Source: Thalassotalea psychrophila (lineage in GTDB: Bacteria > Pseudomonadota > Gammaproteobacteria > Enterobacterales > Alteromonadaceae). Taken from it: DNA of 64,000 nt. Shown piece by piece: positions 56,570 to 64,000 of the stretch. The notes under the pieces are model-generated. The model ran no database searches and was not told where the DNA came from. It saw nothing but the letters and a program-made list of their open reading frames with translations. The first letter of the stretch is position 1; every line of letters begins with the position of its first letter. Made by a program: the position numbers and the translations under genes. The stretch is from the NCBI RefSeq assembly GCF_031583595.1, contig NZ_CP134145.1, positions 1-64,000 of the forward strand, given 5' to 3'.

Positions 56570-59023
56570 GTGAAAAATAAAACGAAAGTTGTGATCGTTG
56601 GTGGTGGCGCAATGGGGTGTGGTTTGGCATACCATTTAGCGGAAGAGGGCTGGACTGATATTATGCTTATTGAGAAAGCGGAATTAACTTCTGGCTCAAC
56701 CTGGCATGCCGCTGGACAATGTCCTAGTTTTACAGGTAGTTATAATTTAGCCAAATTGCATGAATACAGTAATACCTTATATCCGAAGTTAGAAGAATTA
56801 ACCGGGCAATATGTAGGGTGGCATGAATGTGGTGGGATCAGACTTGCCTTTACCGATGAAGAGGTTGATTGGTTTAAACGCGTTGCGGGTTTCTCTCATA
56901 ATGTCGGCTTTCATATGGAAGTTATTAGTCCCGAAAGAATCAAAGAATTAGTACCTCACCTTAATGTTGATGGCGTTAAAGCCGGTGCATATACCGCATC
57001 TGACGGTCATGTAGACCCAGCTGGTATCGCAAATGCCATGGCGATAGGCGCGAGAAAAAAAGGCGCAGAAATTGTTCGGCATAATCTTGTTTTAGATATT
57101 AACCAATTGCCATCGGGTGAATGGGAAGTGGTTACCGAGAAAGGAAATATTATTTGTGAGCATGTGGTTAATGCTGCTGGTTGTTATGCGCGTCAAGTAG
57201 CGCAAATGGTCGGTTGTGATGTGCCGATGACTAATATGTTACATCAATATTTTGTCACTGATTCAGTCAAAGAATTTGAAGGAAGTGATGCTGAAATGCC
57301 GGTAATTAGGGATCCTTCGGCATCGGCTTATTATCGTCAAGAACAAAAATCAGCTTTAATGGGAATTTATGAAACAGATCCGCAATGGGCAGAAGAGGCT
57401 TGGGCTCCTAAAGGGCATCCTGAGTGGGAATCTGAAAGCGAACTGTTTACCGGAAGTTTTGATAAATCGCTCACTCATTTAGAAAAAGTTTTAGAACGCA
57501 TGCCTATTTGGGCAGAATCAGGTTTTAAACGTATTGTTCATGGTGCTATTCCGCATACTCCTGATGCCAACCCATTATTGGGGCCCGCACCAGGTTTAAA
57601 AAATTACTGGATGTGTAATGGCTCTGCAATCGGTATAGCCCAAGGTGCAGGAGCTGGTAAATATTTAGCACAATGGATGGTTCATGGCGAAGCTGAAATT
57701 AATATGGCTGAATTTGACCCTCGTCGCTTTGGTAACTGGTGTAATGAAGATTATGTTCGGGAAAAGTCTTTTGAAGATTATAATCGCATGTATGCGTTTT
57801 CAGCGCCTGGAGAAGAGTTAGATACTGGCCGGAAGCTTAGAACCTCACCACTTTATCAAATATTAAAAACTAAAAACTGTATTTATACGCAAGCCTTTGG
57901 CTGGGAACGGCCAAAATGGTTTGCCCCTGAGGGAGTAGAAGAAACTGTAGGTTATAAGCGTTCTAACAGTTTTGAAAGTGTGGCAAATGAATGTAAAGCA
58001 GTACGCGAGCGCGTTGGCGTGATGGATTTATCAAGCTTTGCCAAATTTGAAGTGTCAGGCCCAGATGCTGGCGAGTTTATCAATAAATTAACAGCTAATA
58101 AGTTACCTAAACAAAATGGCATTGTGCTTACCCATGCGCTGAATAAAAATGGGGTGTTTGAAACAGAGTTTACTATTACTCGCTTAGCCGAAGATAAATA
58201 CTATTTATTATCGGGTTCAACATGTGAAAGCCGAGATTGGGACCTGCTAAATCAGCGTAAAGATGAAGTTGCAAGTGACGCTGATGTTACCTTAAGCAAG
58301 GTCACCATAAAAAATGTCAGTGATGACTATGGCATTCTTGTGCTTGCAGGCCCAGACTCTAGAAAAGTACTAGAAAAAATTACCGAAGATGACGTATCTA
58401 AAGCTAATTTTAAGTGGTTGACCGGTAGAGAAATTACCGTTGCAGGTATCGAATTGGTTGCTTTGAAGCTAAATTATGTCGGAGAACTAGGCTGGGAGTT
58501 ACATTGCCCAATGGATAAAATGGTCGATCTTTATCAAGCTATTTTCGCAGCAGGCACTCCTTTTGGAATAGCCGATTTTGGCATGTATGCGGTTAATTCT
58601 ATGCGTATGGAGAAAGCCTATAAAGGATTTGGTACAGAATTAACTAACGAAATCACCATGGTCGAAGCTGATATGGGGCGATTTTATAAGCTTGACCAAG
58701 GCGAATTTGTCGGAAAAGACGCTTTGTTGCAAAGAATAGATCAAGGGGCAGCAATAAAGTGCGTTTATTTACAAATTGATGCCATTGATGCTGATGTTTA
58801 TGGCGGCGAAGCAGTATTTTCTGCAGACAACAAAGTCATTGGTGTCGCTACATCAGGAGGATACGGTCATATCGTTAAACAAAGTTTGGCTTTTGCATAT
58901 GTTGACGCTGCTTTCTCCGCTGCTGATACTGTTTTACAAGTCGAAATACTAGGGGAAATGTGTCAGGCAAAAGTGTTAGCAGATCCGCTATGGGATCCGG
59001 CATGCGAACGTTCAAGGAGTTAG
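56570..59023 (+). CDS. Dimethylglycine/sarcosine dehydrogenase-like flavoprotein with GcvT domain
   Basis: The N-terminal DAO-type FAD domain begins VVIVGGGAMGCGLAYHLAEE. It carries GSTWHAAG with H46, the position of covalent 8-alpha-histidyl FAD linkage in dimethylglycine and sarcosine dehydrogenases. The C-terminal half (from about 430) is a GcvT-type aminomethyltransferase domain that would pass the one-carbon unit to tetrahydrofolate, with LGWELHCPMDKM and the GCV_T C-terminal barrel. I take the GTG at 56570 as start because AAGAGG lies six to seven bases upstream; a TTG at 56564 is also in frame. The protein has 817 residues and no export signal, so it is cytoplasmic. A betaine-type transporter follows. 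Confidence 0.87.
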   Translation: MKNKTKVVIVGGGAMGCGLAYHLAEEGWTDIMLIEKAELTSGSTWHAAGQCPSFTGSYNLAKLHEYSNTLYPKLEELTGQYVGWHECGGIRLAFTDEEVDWFKRVAGFSHNVGFHMEVISPERIKELVPHLNVDGVKAGAYTASDGHVDPAGIANAMAIGARKKGAEIVRHNLVLDINQLPSGEWEVVTEKGNIICEHVVNAAGCYARQVAQMVGCDVPMTNMLHQYFVTDSVKEFEGSDAEMPVIRDPSASAYYRQEQKSALMGIYETDPQWAEEAWAPKGHPEWESESELFTGSFDKSLTHLEKVLERMPIWAESGFKRIVHGAIPHTPDANPLLGPAPGLKNYWMCNGSAIGIAQGAGAGKYLAQWMVHGEAEINMAEFDPRRFGNWCNEDYVREKSFEDYNRMYAFSAPGEELDTGRKLRTSPLYQILKTKNCIYTQAFGWERPKWFAPEGVEETVGYKRSNSFESVANECKAVRERVGVMDLSSFAKFEVSGPDAGEFINKLTANKLPKQNGIVLTHALNKNGVFETEFTITRLAEDKYYLLSGSTCESRDWDLLNQRKDEVASDADVTLSKVTIKNVSDDYGILVLAGPDSRKVLEKITEDDVSKANFKWLTGREITVAGIELVALKLNYVGELGWELHCPMDKMVDLYQAIFAAGTPFGIADFGMYAVNSMRMEKAYKGFGTELTNEITMVEADMGRFYKLDQGEFVGKDALLQRIDQGAAIKCVYLQIDAIDADVYGGEAVFSADNKVIGVATSGGYGHIVKQSLAFAYVDAAFSAADTVLQVEILGEMCQAKVLADPLWDPACERSRS

Positions 59024-59250
59024 TGGGGGAGCCTTAACTGCTCAGCGGTAGGGATAAAAGCATAATTTTAAAAGAAAACTGTATGGCGTTTCTTTATTAT
59101 GATTTTATTCTTAGCGCTTACTTTCTGCTTAAAAAATACTAAACACTAAAATTACAGCAGCTCGCTTATGATAGTATATTTATAGCATGAAATATCATTA
59201 TGACCATCAAGCTTCACTCTAAAAATAAAATAAAAATAAAAAGAGATTTT

Positions 59251-60834
59251 ATGAACCCCGACAGCAGTGATAACAATCAAAATTATGAAAGCCAATACAC
59301 TATAGGGCAACATAATATTCAAAAACTAGGTTTTGATGTTCACAAGCCTGTATTTACCATCAGCGCATTACTTATTTTAAGTTTTGTTTTTATCACACTG
59401 TTCAATCCTGAACTGGCCAATCAATCACTGAGTGCTAGCAAAGCGTGGTGTATTGAGCATTTTGATTGGTTTTTTATGGGCGCCGCGAACTTCTTTTTAT
59501 TATTTTGTCTTGTGCTAACCGTAGGTCCAGTTGGCAAAATTCGCTTAGGCGGTGATGGTGCCACTACCGACTTCACAACTCGTTCATGGCTTGCTATGTT
59601 GTTTGCCGCCGGTGTTGGTATTGGGCTAATGTTTTGGGGCGTGGCCGAACCGGTTGCTTATTACAGTAATTGGTTTGGTACACCGCTGAGTGTAAGTCCG
59701 AACACACCTGAGGCTGCGCAGCTAGCTATCACCGCCTCTGTTTTTCACTGGGGGGTGCATGGTTGGGCGTTTTTCATCATAGTGGCAGTCGCATTGGCCT
59801 TTTTTCATTATAACAAGGGGTTACCACTGACTATTCGCTCGGTGTTTTACCCCATAATAGGCGATCGTTGTTGGGGCTGGCCAGGACACATTATTGATAT
59901 CTCTGCAGTGGTTGCTACCTTATTTGGCTTGGCCACTTCTTTAGGGCTTGGTGCTACTCAAGCTTCGTCAGGTTTAAATTATTTATTTAATGCCCCTGAT
60001 GGTTTAATCACCCAGATACTTGTTATCGTCACTATTAGCGCCATCACGGTTATTTCGGTAAAACGTGGCTTACAGGGCGGTATAAAATTATTGAGCAATA
60101 TCAATATGTTTTTTGCTTTCTTATTGCTCTGTTTTGTGTTTTTAGTAGGGCCAAGCGTGCTACTACTGGAATCATTCTTTAATAATATTGTTGACTACGC
60201 TATTAACATTATTCCTTTGAGCAACTGGCATGACCGTAGTGATGAAAGTTGGATGCATGCCTGGACTGTTTTTTATTGGGCTTGGTGGGTAAGTTGGTCA
60301 CCATTTGTCGGTATGTTTATCGCCCGTATTTCACGGGGGCGGACAATCAGAGAACTTACTATCGCCGCACTTTTTGTCCCAACAATGGTAGTTATGTTGT
60401 GGTTTACCGTTTTTGGCAATACGGCTTTATTTCAAGCTCAGCAAAACATCGGTGAGCTTAGTAATGGTATTAGCTCTGTTAGTTTAGCTATGTTTCAAAT
60501 GTTAGAGAATTTGCCTTTTAATATAATTTCTTCAGGGGTAGGTATATTATTATTGCTGATTTTCTTTATAACCTCTTCAGATTCTGGCGCGCTGGTCTTA
60601 GACACTATTACCGCAGGCGGAAAATTAGAAACACCTATACCACAACGTATCTTTTGGGCGCTACTACAAGGCTTGATTGCTTGTGCACTTTTATATGGTG
60701 GTGGTGCAATGGCACTCAACGCCCTACAAGCAGCAACTATCACTGCAGCGCTTCCTTTTACCGCAATACTACTTATCATGTGTTTAAGCTTGTATAAGGG
60801 CTTACGTGAGTATTCATTTACTAACGCTAAGTGA
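59251..60834 (+). CDS. BCCT family betaine/choline/carnitine-type transporter
   Basis: This secondary transporter has 12 predicted membrane segments. Family motifs are AAGVGIGLMFWGVAEPVAYY (near residue 130), HWGVHGWAFF, and the second signature WAWWVSWSPFVGMFIARISR near residue 355. The ATG at 59251 (527 residues) has AAAAAGAG upstream; a further ATG at 59200 would add 17 residues without a ribosome site. Its position next to a dimethylglycine-dehydrogenase-like gene suggests uptake of betaine or a related methylated amine, although the substrate is not fixed by sequence. It lacks a long regulatory C-terminal tail. Confidence 0.92.
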   Translation: MNPDSSDNNQNYESQYTIGQHNIQKLGFDVHKPVFTISALLILSFVFITLFNPELANQSLSASKAWCIEHFDWFFMGAANFFLLFCLVLTVGPVGKIRLGGDGATTDFTTRSWLAMLFAAGVGIGLMFWGVAEPVAYYSNWFGTPLSVSPNTPEAAQLAITASVFHWGVHGWAFFIIVAVALAFFHYNKGLPLTIRSVFYPIIGDRCWGWPGHIIDISAVVATLFGLATSLGLGATQASSGLNYLFNAPDGLITQILVIVTISAITVISVKRGLQGGIKLLSNINMFFAFLLLCFVFLVGPSVLLLESFFNNIVDYAINIIPLSNWHDRSDESWMHAWTVFYWAWWVSWSPFVGMFIARISRGRTIRELTIAALFVPTMVVMLWFTVFGNTALFQAQQNIGELSNGISSVSLAMFQMLENLPFNIISSGVGILLLLIFFITSSDSGALVLDTITAGGKLETPIPQRIFWALLQGLIACALLYGGGAMALNALQAATITAALPFTAILLIMCLSLYKGLREYSFTNAK

Positions 60835-60871
60835 TTAAATGAACCTTGGCACAACGAATAGTTGGTTGAAT

Positions 60872-60898
60872 AGCAGCTTCGAGTATACAGAAGCTGCT
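60872..60898. terminator. Hairpin between converging transporter genes
   Basis: AGCAGCTTC and GAAGCTGCT form a perfect 9-bp stem around GAGTATACA. There is no T tract on either side, so it may be a weak bidirectional terminator. Confidence 0.5.
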
Positions 60899-60957
60899 GA
60901 ATGGGCAAAAATTACCTATAAGACACTAAGTCAAAGAAGTATTCTCGGATGATTTTC

Positions 60958-62493
60958 TTAATCTGTTGCTTGGCTATGAATTGATTGTAAATCAATAGCA
61001 TAATCCTCGTTTATGCTCTGATTAGGCATAATTTTACAAACTAAATAACCAGCAATCAGTGAAGCACAGAAAGCTGGGGGTAAAGATTCTAGTGCAACAA
61101 AATATTGTCCAATACCATCAATATTTGGCGCAGCAAATTTAAAAAATGGAATAGAAATAAAACCAACTATCATTGATGCAATGGCGCCTGAAGCGGTGTA
61201 GTTTTTCCAAAAGAGAGACAATATAACCATAGGGCAAAACGTCGCGGCAATACCTGACCAACCAAAAATTACAAACCAGAATATTGTTCTGTCTGGTGAC
61301 AATATGGCTACGCTTAATGCAATGCCTAGAGCAACGATTGCCAAGCCAATAGTAACGTAACGAGAAATACGAGCAGCAGACTTGCCACGGAGTTCAGGGT
61401 TGATGATTTTTCGGTAAAAATCATTGGTTATGGCACCAGACGCAAGTATTAACAATGACGACACGGTTGACATTATCGCGGATAAAACAGCAGCAACGTA
61501 CAGACCAACAATTAATGGAGGGAATGTATGTTCAACCAGATTTGGCAATACATTTTGCCCACCATTACCTAATGTAGCTTCAGGATCTACCCCTACACTA
61601 GTAAATATATACCGACCAATAATCCCAATAGTTACGGCTGATGTTCCCACCAAAAAGGTAAAAACAACAGCTACCCATCGACCTTTGTTTAGTTCTTCCT
61701 TGTCTCTTATTGCGATAAATCGTGCAAATATTTGTGGAGAACCTAAAAAGCCAATACCAATAAATAGCATTCCTAAAATACTCATTATGCCCATTAAATT
61801 AAAATCATAAGCTCCTGATATATTGAGTAGATTTGGATCGATTGCTTGCAAGCCAGTGATGATATTATCGCTATCCGCTAACATGAAGTAGGCCACAATG
61901 GGGAGCAGGCATAGACAAAGCAGCATTACGGCACCTTGAAACATATCTGTCCAAGCGACAGCTAAAAAACCACCCATTACACAATAGATCACTACAATCA
62001 CAAAGCCTATTATTGCTCCCAAATAATAATCCCATCCGAGGAAGCGTTCAAATGCTGAGCCTGTTGCATCAATTTGAGCACTAATATAAATCAAAACAAA
62101 AATAGATAAGGAGAATGCGGCGACCAACCGTAATGTGTTTGTTGTGGGACGAAAACGGCTCACCAAATAATCTGTCATGGTTATACTATCGTATAGGTCG
62201 GTTAATTTTTTAAACCGCTGAGCCATAACAAACCAAGCTATTGCAACACCTATAACTTCACCGACAACAATCCAATAAGCACTTACGCCGACTAAAGCTC
62301 CCATACCTGTTAAACCGAGTAAAAGCCAAGCACTTTCCCCCGTAGCTTGAGTTGAAAAAGCTGCAACCAAGTACCCAAGACTTTTACCGCCAGTAAAATA
62401 GTCTTTGAGGTTTTTAACTTGTTTTGATGCTATATAGCTAAGTCCAATCAGAACCGCAAAGTAAATAATGAGCATTAAGTATTTTTCAAACAT
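60958..62493 (-). CDS. Sodium/solute symporter (SSS family, PutP-like)
   Basis: This is a sodium-coupled inner-membrane transporter with 13 predicted membrane segments. The N-terminus (DYFTGGKSLGYLVAAFSTQ, then ATGESAWLLLG) and GIGFLGSPQIFARFIAIRD near residue 250 are typical of sodium/proline symporters. The 511-residue length agrees with PutP. The substrate could be proline or a betaine analogue, since the neighbouring genes handle methylated amines. It converges on the BCCT gene. Confidence 0.9.
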   Translation of the reverse strand: MFEKYLMLIIYFAVLIGLSYIASKQVKNLKDYFTGGKSLGYLVAAFSTQATGESAWLLLGLTGMGALVGVSAYWIVVGEVIGVAIAWFVMAQRFKKLTDLYDSITMTDYLVSRFRPTTNTLRLVAAFSLSIFVLIYISAQIDATGSAFERFLGWDYYLGAIIGFVIVVIYCVMGGFLAVAWTDMFQGAVMLLCLCLLPIVAYFMLADSDNIITGLQAIDPNLLNISGAYDFNLMGIMSILGMLFIGIGFLGSPQIFARFIAIRDKEELNKGRWVAVVFTFLVGTSAVTIGIIGRYIFTSVGVDPEATLGNGGQNVLPNLVEHTFPPLIVGLYVAAVLSAIMSTVSSLLILASGAITNDFYRKIINPELRGKSAARISRYVTIGLAIVALGIALSVAILSPDRTIFWFVIFGWSGIAATFCPMVILSLFWKNYTASGAIASMIVGFISIPFFKFAAPNIDGIGQYFVALESLPPAFCASLIAGYLVCKIMPNQSINEDYAIDLQSIHSQATD

Positions 62494-62657
62494 ATGGAGT
62501 AGCCTTTTTACTTTAGTAGTAAGCTTTATTTTTATTGTTACAGCAAATTAACACTTTTTTTGTACTACTGTCTAACACTGATGATATATCGGGTTCTAAC
62601 TTTGATAACTTGTTTTTGTAGGTCAATTCATGGGAAAGAAAGAATAGAGGGGATATT

Positions 62658-62783
62658 ATGGTACTGGAGGGCTTCCTCCGTGTGAATAATTATTTAAATA
62701 AAAATATATCTGGCACTATGCAATGGTTTTGCAAAGCCAATAAACTAGATTTCAATTCAAGTTATGAAATGCAACACATGTAA
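62658..62783 (+). CDS. Possible 41-residue ORF
   Basis: An ATG with GAGGGG about seven bases upstream opens a frame of 41 codons (MVLEGFLRVNNYLNKN...). The start region contains a hairpin GGAGG-GCTT-CCTCC. No family is recognised. The rest of the 62494-62856 gap holds only the divergent promoter region of the symporter and AT-rich sequence. Confidence 0.25.
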   Translation: MVLEGFLRVNNYLNKNISGTMQWFCKANKLDFNSSYEMQHM

Positions 62784-62856
62784 TATAAATCTTGAGGCTG
62801 CTAGAGCTAATTCCATATATTAGAATGTCTTTTAGCAACCTAGGTTTTTATTAAAT

Positions 62857-63084
62857 TCAATTTTTTCCAATTTTTAAATCAGGGATATCTGTAGCACCTA
62901 TAGCATGTAATACAATACCAACCATAAAGAAGAAAAATGTTGCGGCCCCTACACTTGCTTTATACACATCGCTAGCTTCATCCATATTTACCACTAACAG
63001 CACTGCTGAAATAACAGCAATGATAAAAAATGTTATCGCGCAAAATGTGGAAACTTTTTGTAAAAAACGTTTGTTGTTCGGCAT
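62857..63084 (-). CDS. Small two-helix membrane protein of unknown function
   Basis: This 75-residue protein has two predicted membrane segments (about 13-33 and 45-66) with a short acidic loop (NMDEASDVYKAS) and a polar tail. No family is recognised. It is divergent from the small Cys-rich gene at 63261. Confidence 0.65.
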   Translation of the reverse strand: MPNNKRFLQKVSTFCAITFFIIAVISAVLLVVNMDEASDVYKASVGAATFFFFMVGIVLHAIGATDIPDLKIGKN

Positions 63085-63260
63085 AAGATCTCTAGAGTTC
63101 GATTTATTATCAACACAAAGTATATATCAAAAGTATTTTTATATATTGATAAGGGTCAAGGAGCACAAAATATTAACATCTAAAGTCTTTGATCCTTATC
63201 AAGTACCCGACCAATTCAATTAAGTAATATGTGTCCATCTTTTAGAATGAGGGGAATATT

Positions 63261-63353
63261 ATGGGTTGCTGTGGCGCTTGTGGTGGAGAAGAGAAAAAAG
63301 CTGTTGAAGAGCAGGAACAAACTCAAGAAACTACTGAAAAATCAGAAGATTAG
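63261..63353 (+). CDS. Small cysteine-rich protein (30 residues)
   Basis: The frame begins MGCCGACGGEEKK and continues with an acidic, glutamine- and threonine-rich tail. Three cysteines in CCGAC suggest metal or thiol chemistry, but no function is known to me. Its support is a strong GAGGGGA site 5-7 bases before the ATG and a perfect intrinsic terminator 31 bp after the stop. It is a self-contained small gene. Confidence 0.7.
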   Translation: MGCCGACGGEEKKAVEEQEQTQETTEKSED

Positions 63354-63383
63354 TTTAACTAGTTTGATGTTACTATATTTAGA

Positions 63384-63411
63384 AAGGCAACTGTATAAGT
63401 TGCCTTTTTTT
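63384..63411 (+). terminator. Intrinsic terminator after the small Cys-rich gene
   Basis: AAGGCAACT and AGTTGCCTT form a 9-bp stem around GTATA, with six or more T residues following. Confidence 0.9.
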
Positions 63412-63444
63412 GTTGGTAAATTATAAACTACAAATCTATTGTCG

Positions 63445-63577
63445 TTTTCAACATGGAAGTTGCGTATGCCATGATCACATTATGACATGGACGTCATGTA
63501 TTAGAGCATTGCAGGAGCATTTGCCGAGGATGTGATGGAGTGGTCCATGGCGATTTGCATTGCTTCATCCCTGAAGT
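63445..63577. repeat. Dispersed repeat, inverse copy of the element at 24411-24670
   Basis: Words of the purE-downstream element recur here in reverse orientation: CAACATGGAAGTTG, GTCCATGGCGATTTGCATTG and CTTCATCCCTGAAGT. The internal part differs. It lies between the small Cys-rich gene and the cytochrome gene. Confidence 0.75.
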
Positions 63578-63579
63578 AA

Positions 63580-63609
63580 AAAAAAAGCTGCGCTTTATAG
63601 CGCAGCTTC
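63580..63609 (-). terminator. Intrinsic terminator of the cytochrome c gene
   Basis: On the minus strand the stem AAGCTGCGC/GCGCAGCTT with loop TATAAA is followed by a run of about nine T residues, directly after the cytochrome stop. Confidence 0.9.
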
Positions 63610-63626
63610 AATATACAAAATGTTTA

Positions 63627-64000
63627 TTATTTTAACGAAGACATGTATTCAGCAACTGCAGCAATATCTGCATCAGTTAACTTCGCAGCAATATTAGCCA
63701 TCATTGAGTTGATATCGTTATGACGAGTACCATCGCGGAATTTAACAAGCTGTGATTTCAAGTAATCTACGTTTTGGTTGCTAACTGTAGGGAAGCCCGC
63801 TAATGCCGCGCCTTTACCGTCAGAGCCATGACAAGCGATACAAGCAGTGATTGCACGAGATGCATCACCACCTTGATATAACTTCTTACCTACATTGTTA
63901 GTTTCTGTTGTAGATGCTCTAGCTTTTTGGCTTGCAAAGTAAGCGGCTAGGTCTTGCATATCTGTTGGAGATAAAGCTGCAACCATACCAGCCATTACTG
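63627..64000 (-). CDS. Cytochrome c4-type dihaem protein, 3' part only
   Basis: The visible part is the C-terminal haem domain: haem-binding CIACH with GSDGKGA after it, and a distal-methionine segment NSMMANIAAKL. The upstream piece VMAGMVAALSPTDMQDLAAYFA matches the end of the first haem domain of cytochrome c4. The reading frame stays open to the window edge (a valine codon precedes the first ATG), so the 5' part lies outside. It would be a periplasmic electron carrier between the bc1 complex and terminal oxidases. Confidence 0.85.
   Translation of the reverse strand, partial: VMAGMVAALSPTDMQDLAAYFASQKARASTTETNNVGKKLYQGGDASRAITACIACHGSDGKGAALAGFPTVSNQNVDYLKSQLVKFRDGTRHNDINSMMANIAAKLTDADIAAVAEYMSSLK

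Noticed and set aside
63229..63426. 65-codon plus-strand ORF at 63229
   Set aside because: It overlaps the 30-residue Cys-rich gene in another frame, runs through the terminator, and has no ribosome site; the smaller frame has both a strong site and a terminator after its stop.

Overview
The window reads as a chromosome segment of a marine gammaproteobacterium of the order Alteromonadales, most likely Colwelliaceae (Colwellia/Thalassotalea type). This rests on the AT-rich base composition, the dnaA-dnaN-recF-gyrB origin block, a gammaproteobacterial rrn operon, typical gene neighbourhoods (def-fmt-rsmB-trkA, dprA-smg-yrdD-tsaC, aroE-yrdB-yrdA, yihI-hemN) and the abundance of TonB/STN and Tat-exported proteins. 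Genus assignment is inference.

Layout. 1-6041 is dnaA, dnaN, recF, gyrB, with two parS-like ParB sites inside recF. 6395-9378 is glyQS. 9514-15386 holds tusA, slt, pepQ, yigZ and trkH. 15878-20147 is a leftward block of trkA, rsmB, fmt and def. 20297-28006 runs rightward: LysM protein, dprA, smg, yrdD, purE, an acyl-CoA ligase, tsaC, hemF. Then come a YejM/PbgA-like protein (leftward), ompW, aroE, a DUF1488-like gene and a gamma carbonic anhydrase. 32640-38729 is a complete rrn operon (two promoters, boxA, 16S, tRNA-Ile, tRNA-Ala, 23S, 5S, terminator). 39378-42747 begins with a probable CsrB/CsrC-type regulatory RNA, followed by yihI, a DUF2489 protein, a DksA-type zinc-finger protein and hemN. 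A DUF1285 protein and a 7TM-DISM diguanylate cyclase are leftward.

From 45.4 kb the character changes to accessory DNA. An intact tRNA-His is followed by an ECF sigma factor, a FecR-type anti-sigma factor and an STN-containing TonB-dependent receptor, which form a cell-surface signalling cassette. Next come a second tRNA-His, three tandem 114-bp repeats that each end in the last 25 nt of tRNA-His, and a copy of the flank that follows the first tRNA-His. A calcium-repeat lipoprotein with an HExxH peptidase motif follows, and then a decayed tRNA-His-like remnant. The region looks like stepwise accretion at a tRNA-His locus, although no integrase is visible.

54.6-62.5 kb carries genes for oxidation of small nitrogen compounds: a Tat-exported spermidine-dehydrogenase-like flavoprotein, a dimethylglycine/sarcosine-dehydrogenase-like flavoprotein with a GcvT domain, a BCCT betaine-type transporter and a sodium/solute symporter. 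The window closes with two or three very small genes and the 3' part of a cytochrome c4-type gene. Several families of intergenic repeats (REP-like palindromes, 62-bp and 50-bp tandem units) are scattered through the window.
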